A DNA stretch of 64,000 nucleotides from Taeniopygia guttata (lineage: Eukaryota > Chordata > Aves > Passeriformes > Estrildidae). Positions 50,001-62,700 of the stretch are shown here, one piece after another. The stretch covers positions 86,656,501 to 86,720,500 of the forward strand of contig NC_133024.1 in the NCBI RefSeq assembly GCF_048771995.1. The letters run 5' to 3'. Positions within the stretch are counted from its first letter, which is position 1. Every line of letters starts with the position of its first letter. The position numbers and the translations under genes are program-made. The notes beneath the pieces were generated by a model. The model worked only from the letters and a program-made list of their open reading frames with translations, was not told the origin of the DNA and made no database searches.

Positions 50001-52780
50001 AATTCAAGGAGAAAATGCTGGTCTGTTTGTAAGGCTTTAGCATGTACTAAAAGTATGACTTGAGCAGACTGACATTCGGGTTGTCATAATTCAGTACTTT
50101 TTCATCCCAAGCAAGAATGAAACATCTTAGACCACTCCTGCAGGAAAATAAAACTTTTACAAAAAACCTTATAATATTAATGTTCAGATTTTTTCTATCT
50201 AATACAAATTTTGATTTGGAAATGTAGTGAGCAAATGGCCAGTGTGAGTCAATTGGTATAGAAGGATCCAGCTGTGCATTCAGTGATTGTTGCTATTGCA
50301 GTTGACTCTGACACGAGAGACTCACTAGAGATTATAATGCTCCAAAATCCAGCAGAAGTAGTAATGGCCAAATTGCATCAGCTCCTAGCCTCCAGAAATG
50401 TCTTTTGATTTCTTCCATAAATTCTTAGCTTCTGATTTTGGGGAACAATGGTATTTTTTAAAAAGATGCTTCATGAGCATATTTGCTGCCATGCTAGGCA
50501 GAAAAAGGGGGTAAATTCCTGTTGCCATTGAAGAATTCATCTAATATTTCTCTTTCCTGACAGATGCTGACTTAATCTGTGCTTTCTGTGAGAGCAGCCT
50601 CATCATGAAACTAGGTAAAATTTAGCTTTAGCAGAAGCTGTAAAATTCTCTTCAATTTGAAGGTAAATACTCATAGGCAACTTCTTTCATGCTGACAATG
50701 TAAAGTCTGAAAGACTCCTCTATTCCTATTAGCAATGAATGGAAAATACTACTTCTGTTCAGTTTTGAACCTGCTCAGTCATTAGGAGTTGGCAAGTTCA
50801 ATTCAGACTTAAAGGTTACAGTGCCTGCATGCTACTGGGAAAAGATCAAAGCATGGAAGGAACAAACACCTAAGTCATGTCACGGAGGAGGGACACTTTG
50901 CAGGCTTGAACATTTACTATGGTATTAGTTCATTCTTTTGATCTTTGAAAGAAAAGGGTGGGTGACCTTTAAAAACATCAGGGAAGACGTGCATTAGCTT
51001 TGCATTAATTGATTTCTTAAAACCTAAAATGATTATGAAATAAGCAATAATTGCCCATGTATCTTCTTTCCTACTAATACAGAGAATTCATCTGCTTTTA
51101 GATCCATATTGCATTTTTAAGCAGAATAAGATCTCTCTTTATGAGTGGTCTAAGGACTTATCAGGAACAAGACTTCCCAAAAAAAGAGAGCAGGCCCTCT
51201 CTGCCCCTTTAGCTTTGTCAAGGTGAGCATCCCAGGTGTTTTCTTTCTTATCATGGAATAGAAAACCAGGAAAATTGTTCACAGTGTTTGGTCATGTAGC
51301 TGGAGAGGAGGAGTTCTTGCTGCATTCTGCCCCAGATTGTGGCAGAGAAACACATTGCCTTGCAACGTGGTGGACATACTTTCTGCATTTTTTCACCATC
51401 GTCTTCAGGTACTCAGTGGTGTTGATCTTTTTTTTGTGTCTATGATCAAGTGAAAGATGAAGAACCACTTATATTTTCTTATTGTGTTGAGAGATGGGCA
51501 TTGGTGGGAAAATGCTAAAAGAAGGCTGTCACTCATCTGTCTAGTTCTCCATTGTTTCTCCCTCCATTTAGGAAGTAATTTCAAAGGGGAGATTCTGTGA
51601 CTGCATCTATCATTCTCTACAAAGCTAGTCAAGGATTTGGTGCATCAGCGTTTCGCTCCCAGCTCATAGTGTGCTGTTGAAACAGATCTGTCCTTGGCTC
51701 TTCTTACCAGTTGGGTTCAAATCATGGGGTAGTCTAAGAATCTGTGAAGATGACCCTTTTGGTTGAAACTAAACTAAGAGACACACAAGGTATGCAGTCA
51801 GTTGCCATTACCACCCATGTGGCCCATTTCAATGTTCTCTTATAACCATATGGTTTTATGATTCAAATCCAAAAAAAGGCAGCAATTTGCTTAAGTTACA
51901 GCCAGCTTAATGACAAAGTACAGACTTCATATTTTCTCTCTTAGCCACAATTAAATCACAGTCCTTACCAAAGCTCTTTTTCTTTTGTGCTTTCTGCTTT
52001 GACATTCCTGATTTATTCACTCATTTATTTGCTTTTTCATTTTATCCTGATCCATGCCTGATTTGAAATCTCTGATCCTATACAAAATCTACCTCTGGCT
52101 ACTTTTCCTCTCCCACTTTCACATTTCCCCAAGTCCCTTTCTGCACTAAGAAAAAGCTTATTGGCTTCCCTTCTAATCATAAGTATGCATTACTTTTATT
52201 TGACATGACTTGAAAAAGTTTTCAACTGAAATGGCACTTATCTGCTAAATATATTTATTCATTCAAGCTCAAACTTTTCAAAAAACCTGATAAGTTATCA
52301 GTCTGTTCTGAACTTAGCTGTATTAAAACTATCACTATTTTCAGCACAAAATAACTGATTGCTTAGTAAACTAGAATAATTTACTGTAAACTTTTGTGAA
52401 AGTCTGAGACATAAAGGAAATATTTTAACTACTTTAATACATTTTTTCCCTGATTCTCAATGTGGGAAAAATTTCAAAAAGCTGACATTTGTCCCAGCTT
52501 GAGGATGAAAAAAATAGAAATCTAGAAATATTTTGCTTAGCGGTAAAGCCATATGGTTAAGAGCAGCAAAACGCACATATGGCAACAAGATCATCTCCTG
52601 TAATTCAACCCATTAGTGCAAGAAATTTGTTCAGACAGGTATGGAGTTGGATTCTCATTTATGCTTCTACCAGCCCATTCTTATCCAGCTATAAAAAAAG
52701 GTCCTGAAATGCTAACGGCAAATATAGCATATGCTCCCAATAAAAGGTGTCAAAATCTTCTTGCTTCCTTACACCAAATT
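44062..52780. other. Intergenic AT-rich desert
   Basis: No gene, RNA or preserved repeat is recognised in 8.7 kb. T-rich runs lie at 47886-47918. A short dyad occurs at 46483-46508 (nine-base arms ccataatgt / acattatgg). All open frames are under 90 codons and look random. Confidence 0.65.
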
Positions 52781-52789
52781 TGTGTGTGT

Positions 52790-52827
<38 letters not shown>
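52781..52827 (+). repeat. (TG)n microsatellite
   Basis: 47 bases of alternating TG with one GA interruption near 52794. It is followed at 52874-52911 by an ATTTT-rich and poly(T) run. Confidence 0.95.
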
Positions 52828-52830
<3 letters not shown>

Positions 52831-52911
52831 GTACATGCATTTAGGCAAAAGCTATCTTTTTAACATTTTTTCCTTTTTTAATATTTTATTTTATTTTATT
52901 TTTTTTTTTTC

Positions 52912-55900
52912 CCTTGGTCTGAAATTAAACAACTTAAAAAACTTTAGAAAAGCCACAGGATGATTGTAATATTTTTTACACTGAAACAGAATGAAAATCA
53001 GTATATTGTCTATTTGTGTATACTCCCATTTTCCTACAAGGAAATCCCTGTTTTGACAATTCTTTCTTGTGCAAGGTGTTGATCCCACTGCATGTGGAGA
53101 CACTTCATGATGAAACCTAAATCAGAGATTAATCAGAGATTAACATCTGTAGTGTTAAAGGAGTTTCTAGTAAGAGTACGCATTGGTCAGTAAAACAAAA
53201 TTATGTATTTAGTCTATATATCTCAGTCCAGCTGCTGGCTTTGTGGACATTTCAGTATCTTCATAATTTCTACATGTTCATCCTGATTTCCTGGAACACT
53301 GCTGACGATTTACCTTGACAAAGCTGAAAGACTTGCTAGTTCAACTGTCAGGTTGCAAAATACTCTGCATAGGGAAGCTGTGTGACAGGAGGCATGGGAA
53401 AGAGTATCCTTCTGGTCTGATGAGGGATTTCAGGTAAGTCCCTTCAACTCTCTATGCTTCAGGTATTGTGATACTAAAGCACTCTACTGTCTCTCTAAAG
53501 CACTTGTGAAGCTGCATACTGTTAATGGAGAACATTGAGTAGACCTGGTATAATCATTGCAGATGACAACAGCAGTATTGTTTCCCAAAGGGAATCCTCA
53601 ATGTTGTACTCCTTATAGTGGGAAATATTTATCTCCAAAGAAACTCTCATAGTTTGGGGCTCCTATATACTTCATCTCCAAGTTTCAGCAAATCCCTGCC
53701 TTCCAAACTCTGCCTTCCAGATGAAATTGAGCTTTTGCTGTTAGCAGTGCAGTACTAGATTGTAGTTATTGCAGAGAAGTCAAACAGTAGATGATAAAGC
53801 ACTTGAAAAAGTAAGATATGGAAAGCAAAGCACAATGCTAGGAATACTCCTCAATGATTATTATGATCTTATAGAAAATATTAAAATTCATAAATTATGC
53901 TAAAATTCAACAGAAGTTATGGAGCTCTGATATTGTGAAGGAAAATGAAGTAGCAATTGAACAGTGGTTAGCTCTAGTCACTGAATTGTGTGTATTTATA
54001 TTCAAAGACTAACCTTTCTTCTCACCTTATATTCTCTGTAATACAAACTTCCTGGCCACTTCAAAATTAAAGGCTGAGCTGAAACTAATAAGGCTTCCTA
54101 AGCCTTTTCTGAGAAAATTATCTATCTCATAGAGTAATTTTATGTAAAAAGTAGCTCTGAAAATCACAACAAAAGTGTTTAAACACATTGCCAAATTGTT
54201 CCATAGATATATCTAATTTCCTTTTGTTTATTATGTATTCTCATGTTCAACAGCTTACTATCATTCAGTCTTTGCCCTGAGGTTTGTTTGGGAACACGGA
54301 TTAAGAAGACTGTCCCAGGAGTAGATTTTACTGTCAAAACCATCAGGATCTGTGTAAATCCATCACATATATTTTAGGGGACAAATTAACAATGCTATCT
54401 AAGTCTTTGATAATGCAATAGCTAGCAGGTATGCATAAAGAAAAAAACACAAGCAGTATCTGACATTATTCAGAGTCAGAAAATGGATGTTTAAACATAA
54501 GAAGATATTACCAAAGTTTGTCTGATTTTTAATGCCTGAGTCCACAGAACAGCTAAGGGAGTAAGTGAAATTTTTCGCGGGATATGAACATTTTTCTGGG
54601 CAAGTGGCTAGAATGACAAACCACATGCATTTTCTGAGGTTGTAGAAGATTTTAACTGGCAGAGATGACATATATTACTTCTGCCTTGCATGTGTATCTA
54701 CTGCCAGTTTTGCCCTAATGCAGCTTTTGCGTTGCTATGTGCCTTTAGATTTTAGAAAGTTGTCTGCAAAAAAATTTTTGTGAAAAGACTCTGAACCAAA
54801 ATGGTCTCAAATATGTTCACCACATGAAACCAAGCAGGCAAGAGAAAATGACCATAGAAGCCTAATTTTGATTTTATTTGTAAACAAAACCTCTTCTGAC
54901 TAAGAATGTCAAGAAATATTGTCATTGGTGCTATGGTAAATCACTGTGAAGGTATTTATATAACACAGGTCCCTGACTCCTGCTCTAGCCTCTGGACCAT
55001 GCCAGTTCAATGTCGTTCTGCTTTCTCCTGTTTTTTTTTTCAGAAATCATCAACTGTGTTTTGGCTTGCTTCCCAGACAATGTTGTTCCAGAGCAGAGAT
55101 TTTGACCCTCACTAGAGACAAAGACATTTGAAATAAAAATAAAAAAGAGGTAGAAAATAAAACACTGGAGATGCAGGCACAATAAGAAAATTGTGGGTGG
55201 TTTGAATGGTAGACATTTGCACTAGTGTGACCTCTAAACTTGTCAGACTTGCACACCTCTAAATTTTGCTTTTGCTTTTCATGGAAATTGTTTATCCTTG
55301 GGATGTCTTGGCTTTGAATTCAAAATATTAAAGACAAAAATCTTTTCCAGCTCCCCAGGACTAGTCACTTGTGTTAGTGGTAAGGGCCCCTATAGCAGCA
55401 GATCAGAGATACTTTGAGGGATCTGCTGAGTCTAGACTAGCTAGACTTTACCAAAAATATACCTATTTTTGCAAGTGTCTGCCTTTGGGAAGACATTAAG
55501 CCAGGTGTTTAAGCAACTCTTCAGTTCAAGGTGTAATGTGCTTGAATTTACACGCTTGGAAGCCTAAGACAATCTGGGACTTTGGTGAAAGGTCAGTGGC
55601 TTTCACCTACAATTTATGGAGTAAATCAAATTATTTTCAAAAGGATTAAATATGTTCCCCTTATGTCTGGAAGCAACAGAGAGGAATCCACTCCAGTGAA
55701 AAACACTGAGTAAGAAGACTCTCAGACAAGAAAAGTCAGTAAAATTCGTGTGAGGGAAGGCCTTCAAATGACTTTTAATGGTGCCCCATAGCTGATTCAG
55801 TACTAGGAATAACAATGAGCCATTTTGTTCAACCTATGAAGGTACTGTATATATGTTTGTATTAATTGTCATCTCCATCAAAAGATGCCTGCTGGCACTG

Positions 55901-56279
55901 CCAACATTTTGAAGCATGCACATAAGAGTCACACTTCCAGGCCTTTGCCCTTTGCTTTTGTGAAACTGATGTTAGTATTAGCAGTATGAAAGAGGGAGTT
56001 GGTGTAGAACAGAACAGTCTACAGGCAGCTCAAGTGCACTCAGGCTCTTAACATGTGCATTGGTATATATTGATGCAGGAGGACTGGAGTCATAAGAGTA
56101 TTAACTATCTGATTGCTGGGTATCAGTGTGACATGGAAAGGCATTCAGTGTCTTGGCTTTGTTTCTTCATCAGGGATAACATCTGATATTAAAAGTAATA
56201 TCAGCAGGAGACTGAATGCTGTGAAATTAGTCCGCTTTATACCTTTATAGGGTAGACAAAGGTCCCTGGTTAAAAGAGA
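52912..56279. other. Intergenic AT-rich sequence, nothing recognised
   Basis: Non-coding sequence with a small tandem duplication aatcagagatt near 53121-53142 and a weak dyad at 56183-56204 (ctgatatta / taatatcag). No gene or repeat family is seen. Confidence 0.65.
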
Positions 56280-56820
56280 ACGGCTGCAGACTGGAGAACG
56301 GGCTGGCTGAGGAGCGTGATAACGTGAAAGGAACGGTGCCGTTGGTTCTCTTCACAAGCCATGCTGCCAGTCCTCAATTTTCCATCTCTCCCTTTTTGTT
56401 CATTCCAGGTGTCGAATCTCCTCTTTCCTTGGTGTCGTGGCTCAAGCCTGTCGGTTGCCTTGTGCAGCCTTTTGTGTTCATTGACTGGATGCTGCCCTCT
56501 CCTCCAGTATCCTTATCTGCAGCTGAGCCCTCCGAACCTGCCTCTCCGCCTGCCTGCTCCACCAGCCCCTCGTTACCCCTCACCCTGGGCTGTTGGCATA
56601 ATGAGGGCTTGATTTCAATACTTCCCCTCATTTCTCTGTTCACTGCTCTGCAGGTTAATGCAGATTCCAAACTTCAACAAGCAGCTGTTAAACATGTCAT
56701 TAACACTGCTTCGGCTGCAAATGAAACTCTGCTATTGGGATTATTCCGGGAGCTATAGTTTTGTGATGAGCTTTGTCAATCACAGCTGACCTGCTGTGTA
56801 CAGAATGAAACTCAGATTAT
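56280..56820. promoter_or_regulatory. GC-richer element with an open frame and PBX/MEIS plus E-box sites
   Basis: This 540-bp stretch is more GC-rich than its surroundings. A 144-codon frame spans 56324-56758 on the + strand; its end (VNADSKLQQAAVKHVINTAS...) follows an acceptor-like tract ctgttcactgctctgcag, but no conserved domain is recognised and the first half looks like random Ser/Pro-rich translation. Just after it, TGTCAATCA at 56774-56782 (reverse complement TGATTGACA, a PBX-MEIS composite core) is followed at once by the E-box CAGCTG at 56783-56788. A developmental enhancer or non-coding exon is more likely than a protein, but both are unproven. Confidence 0.35.
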
Positions 56821-59746
56821 CTTCTTTCTTCCTCAGACTCTTGTCATTTTTTCACAAAGAATTACTATTCTACTCCCCGAAAGATTGATTACTTGCACAA
56901 ATAAGAGAGTCTGAGACATTAATACAAAATTCACAGGCTTTTCTTTATCTCAAACCTGCAACTCCCTCTACATTTCCTCCTGGTAATTATATTAGAATTG
57001 TGTACACTAGGAATTGCCATCTGATTATTATGAAACTAGTTTTGTCATGACAAAAATGAGCTTAAGTCTTGTTTTTTTGGAAAATGATCAGTACAGTGCA
57101 CTGGATGAGAGAGAAGGAGATTAAATCCAACTTGCTTTCATCCATGAATGCTTTCATCTCTTTTTCAAACACAGGAAATGATTACCACTGTTATAAGCTG
57201 CAGCTCATATGAGTGAAAAAGGATAAGAAAATATTGAAAATTCTGTAACCAACAGTAGGACATAATATAGGTCTCTGGTACCTACTGAGAGACATGTACT
57301 TTTTTTTTCTATTCTGGCAATGTCAAGGGTTTCATATTTTAAGAGTTTCCTTCTACTGAGGTGTCATTAAGTACTGGAGAATATGTTAATTAATTTGCCA
57401 TTTCTTCAGGTTAGGATTTTCTTTTATTGTGAGACAGTAAAATATTTTTTTAAAACTCACTCAAATAGCCTGTCCTCATCAGTCACTTAATGAACTTTAC
57501 CCTTTTTTCTTCCAATAATTCTGAAATTGTTGAATATCTCATAACTGAGACCAAACTGTCCTTCTTTTCATAGTTCTTGGAAAATATTTGAAATTAGGAA
57601 ACAATTAACATTAGTCTTAGGCTGACTTCAGTTTTTTCATGCCCTATTTTATCATATACATCTAAATATTGATTTGATTTGGTTTAAATTTCAAAGGTGA
57701 GGAAATTGCTTGACCTCTTGCATAGTATTTTGTCTTTTACTGAAGCATCAATCCCAATGAACTCTGTCCCCCAAGATATGAAACTAAATATTTGGAATCA
57801 GAAGCCACTTTGGGCAGAGGATGTATTTAAAATTGAGTTCACCTCCCCTAATACTGCAGTCCAGTAAACAAAACCATTTCAAGTTTCATTGCCTTTGCCC
57901 AACAGATTTCCCTTTACAAGCCCTGTTGAGCGTCTGCTGAAAAATATCTCCAGATAATATTTCCTTCAAATCTCCATTTAAAGCATTTGAGTTTATTTAA
58001 TGCTGTGTTCAAGTCAGTAAGAAATTCAAAGCCTCCCTGGCACCTAAGCCAGGGAGCTGCTAAATGCAAGGACATGTTCAAAGTCAGATCATCACTTCAT
58101 GAATCATGATCACACCCAGAAAAAGTGAAAAAAAAGACTGAGAGAAGAGAGAACATGTTTCAGGGAGAGAGGAAAGGAGCCACCAAGAAAGCAGCAAGCA
58201 CAAGGTCTGAATCAAAGGATGATGAAGAGCAATAGGCTGGTGAAATCTGGGTACCTCTTCACTCTGGGAACTGGAACTTGAGCTGCTGATTTTCTTCTCT
58301 TTTAGGCCTTCTGTCTAGAAGAGAATGAAAGGAGGAGGATGTGAAGTGTGGAGTGAGTGACAAAATGCTCACCAAACAAAACCCCACAATTATTAGTAAT
58401 TGAATATTTCATATTTTGAGTCATTCAAGCTCTATGAACCCCAAATAGCACTTTTAAGTATTCAATTTTTTTCTCCATTGACTTTAATTAAGTTTGCCCC
58501 AGGCTGGCAATCCCGATGAACGTGGAAAAGATTTTTTATAAAGGAGTAAGCTTTCTACCAGTGCATTTTTTTTCTTTCTGAAATCATTCAGCTGTTATTT
58601 AAACTCAAACTCTTATTATGTCATCAGGTACAATCTTAGAAATATAAAATACAGATATATTAAACTACTGCGCCATAAATATTTTCCAGTTGGTGACTGT
58701 GAAAATTACCATATTATTTCCTGATTTAGATATGCCTGATGAAATCTAGTATTAGTGATAAGTGGCTGTATGTATGGTAACTTCTGTGTAGGGACTAGAA
58801 TCAAATGCTTTAATGATAGGATTCACATACATATCTGCATTAATGCACCCAGTCTCACATTTTCTTCTTTTCCCTCATTTAATCAGTACTACAGACTGAA
58901 CAGCAAAATATCCAAAATGACCATAGGGTAAGACCATTTGGAAGCAAGTTTTCCCCATTATCTGTGACATTCTTTTGTTGGCATACAGTGAATTGATTGT
59001 GTCCTCCAACTGTTGAACTCACTAACTAAACTGCTTTTGATGGCAATGCACTCTTGTCACATAAGCCTTACAAACACTTGCTGACTGCATTTATCCCCCT
59101 ATTTGTCACAGAAATACAGCCAGTTTGGTTGTTTTGATCTTTCCCCTGAGATGTTAGATATTCCGGTGTTAAAGCGTGGCCTTAGAGCACATAGGGGTCT
59201 TGCAGAAATAGTGACACAGATGTACTGAAAAGGAACTTTCTTCATTTCACTGAGTTGGATTTACTGTCTGGATTCTCTCTCAATACTACCTGCTGTAACT
59301 GACTTCAGTCTAGCTATACTGATTTATGCTGATGGTGAGCTGAGATTTAAAAAGCACCATGATCTGGAGTGCTAAAAAACCTACAATAATGACAGAGTGG
59401 GACATCAAGGGGAAATATTCACTGCAGTAGTGCAAAGCTCGCTGTAGACATCAAGGGCGGGCTTTCATGTGGTTGCTGAGACAGTGCCAAGCCCAGTGCT
59501 AAGGAAATAGGTGGAATATCTTTGGGCATTCTAGAAACCCCAAGTTCCCCATGAGATCAATAGTAGTGGTGTAGAGGTATATGTAAGAAATTGAGCCTTT
59601 GGGTGATTGAGAAATTCCAGGGACAGTGTAATATGCTGGGTGACTCTCCTGCAATGAACAGGTAAGCCTCAGCTTCCTGCAGCACAGAAGGCTTGCTATG
59701 AAGACCTATAATGTCTCATAGCCTCCAAAATTATTCTTGTTTTACC
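56821..59746. other. Intergenic AT-rich sequence, nothing recognised
   Basis: Non-coding sequence. Small dyads occur at 57040-57055 (ttttgtcatgacaaaa) and 58033-58056 (ctccctggc / gccagggag); these are within chance expectation. Confidence 0.65.
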
Positions 59747-59769
59747 TTTTTTTTTTTTTTTTTTTTTTT
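59747..59769 (+). repeat. 23-base poly(T) run
   Basis: An uninterrupted T run, poly(A) on the - strand. No retroposed parent was recognised in the flank. Confidence 0.9.
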
Positions 59770-62700
59770 GTTGAGATAGTTCAGGAAAAAAAAGGATATT
59801 CTATGCTCCTCCTGAGATGCTCGAACATTACATTAGAGTGAATCTGAACAACTCTGCCCCTCTGCTCTTTTCCATTTCAGTCCATCTGCTGCAAAGCTTC
59901 AGCTCTTTCCAGTTAAATGACATGGCGTGTCAGCAATCATTTTCTCTGGAGATCAACATCAAAACAAACTCTTCATTTCTGACCATATGGAATAGCTTCT
60001 CTGTGGGCTTCTGATATTAAGGATGTTTCCTGTCCTTGTATTTACAGAACTGGACTTGCCTTTTCAATCTTTCAGTGACCCTTTTGGCCAGATTTATGCC
60101 TGACTGTGTTGAGGCACTGACTCACAAAAGGGAAATGCATATTTTCACAGAACCTACCAGGAGTATCTGCAATAGTGCCACTTACTAAGAGGATCCTGAA
60201 TCACTGACTCCTCCAGAAACTGCCAAAGCTTTTGCTGCCAGAGCTTTGTTATAATGAGCCAGGCAATCAGTGGAAGGGCATTGGGATTCCAAAATGTGGG
60301 CTGTGTAGGCTGGCTTGGCAAAAACTGCTTTATGCACAACCTTATATGAGTGCTTCTTTTGCTGAAGTGGGAGTAATCATGGTATAGAGGCTGTAGGGGG
60401 TGTCTTCTGCTGCAAATCCTGCTTTGTGCTGCATTAGTAGGATATAGTAGTAGTCAAAAGCAGAATCAACTTTGAGTGGGTGGCTTTGCGGCTTATCCAT
60501 ATAAACTAAATTTCATCTGTGTACCAGTCTGAGCTGATATCCATATTGCGCTTAATGCTAATTAATTTTCATAACAGGCAAAATGGTCACACCAAGCCCA
60601 GCATTGGGCTGCCTTGTTTTGGAGTTGTCTGTGCAAGAATGTGGGTATTTTGCTTTGAAGTGAAGTCCTTGAACATGAAATTCCAAAGATGTATATGAAG
60701 GTTGAGTATGAAAACCTCACTTACTATATCTTTCTGAATGTTTTTCAAAAGACTTTATTCATGGAAATAGGGCTAGTTTATTTTCCTTTGCCAAAATAGA
60801 AGGAGTTAGGTGGTCCCAAAGCCTCCCTATCCCTTTTTTATAAGCATTCAGGAGCCTGAACATTTAATTTCTCATCTTTTCCTACCTCTAAACTTTTGAG
60901 ATTTAGTGGCATAATCAGCAGCAGCACAACTTATCCCATCTCCTGTATACTAGGGGGGAGACCAACATAAGAATCCGAGTTTCTGTTGAGCAAGCAGAAT
61001 TTATATGACCCTTCCCAGGCTGCTGACAAAAAATAGATACAAATACATTCAGTGTGAGAAAAGGTGGAGTTGTTTTGCTCTTGTCCCATGCTGGTTTTGG
61101 AATATTTGGAGTTACCCACACTTACAGATCTCATCATACCAAAGTTATAAAATGAAAAATTATTTTACTATTTTCTATGTCAAAATACAACATATTAAAA
61201 ACAAGTCACAGACAATTCTTTTCCTGTAAAGGTTAGGGATTCTCAATGTACATTCAGAGCCATACACACAAGTGCAAATAAGTCAACTACCACAGCTATT
61301 TAATCAGCAGCGTTTGTTGATTTGAGCAGAGCCCCTATGCTGTGAAATGAAAAAAGAAAACCAAATTTTCTTGAGCAATCTTGCTGTTCCTGCTTCAGGT
61401 GCTAGGCCATTTCACTAAAGCAGCTCAGACGAGAATGTCATTAGTTCCTAAGCCCCAGGTGAATTTGCCACTGTTCCACATGATTAAGCCAGATAATTGT
61501 GTGTTGATAGCGAATGTGGTTGGTGAAATACAATTTCTAGGACCTTCCTAAACAAACACAATGTAGAAGTGAGTCAAAGTGCTGTCATTTCAGTCCTTTG
61601 TCACAGGCTTTGCACTTGCAGACATCTCTGGTGAGGACTGGGGAATAATTCTGTGGCATGTCACTGTGCTCTTAAAGGTGACCTGGCTCAGAAAGTGGTT
61701 CATACATCTCTAGGCATGCAGTTTAGGGGAGGAGGGGGGATAAAGGCCTGGCTAATGTGCCCATGAGCAGCACAGGCTTCTAACATTAGCTCATTTTGAA
61801 CTATGCATGCTGGAGATTGCTTTGTCTTCAAATAACTTTACAATTCCACACAGGACTTTCAGAAGTGATTTAAACACCACAGTAATGTGCAATTATATAT
61901 CCTGAGAAACTAGTTACTGAAAACTTTTTAGAAGCTATTTTAAATAGTGTTTCTCTATCAGGATGATGCAGACCCAGTAAACAAACTATGGGACCATATC
62001 CTGCCGCTGCTGATTTTCTCTGTGACCTTGGCTGAGTAAATAAAGATTTGATTTTTGACCCTGATCCTAGAAGAGGTAGAACCCTATATGTAAATTATTC
62101 TTCTTTTAGATTATAAATGGATATAGAAAGTCAGGGATAGCTTTAGCAGGTGTAGCAGCGCCCCTTTGATCTGTCAGCAAATTGTTTCTGCCCTGGTGCT
62201 GTCCTGGCACAAATGTTCATGGTGAAATTCAGCTGGGGACTGCCTTGGCTGAGACACAGGTTCCTTTGCCCCCAAAGAAAGGAGGCATATTTTTTGAGCA
62301 TATTTATTTCTGTGATGCTGTGATGTCTACCACATGGCTCACCAACATTTGTGCACGACATAGAGGTTGGAACAAACATGCTTAGGACCTTGGAAAGGGA
62401 GAAGGGGAAAACAAAGGGGTTAATTATATTTCCATTTCTGCCAAAAAGCAGTTGTGATTGAACTTGTAAAAAAGAGTGGCTCATACTCAAACTAACATTG
62501 TGGGGATCCTCTGATTACTTTAGATGAAAGTGACAGTAGAGATGCAGAGCATTAATGGACTGATTCTACACACTTACTGCTGGTTGCAAGAAGCAAAAAG
62601 TAAGTAACTCTTAATAAAGGAATCAATTTTTACAAAAGGAAATAGAACAGAAAGAAAGGGATGTAAGAGAAGCTGATATTTTTGTTTTATCTACACATTT

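Noticed and set aside
57040..57055. 16-bp perfect palindrome ttttgtcatgacaaaa
   Set aside because: About one such palindrome is expected by chance in 64 kb. The dyads at 33754-33768, 46483-46508, 56183-56204 and 58033-58056 were set aside for the same reason.
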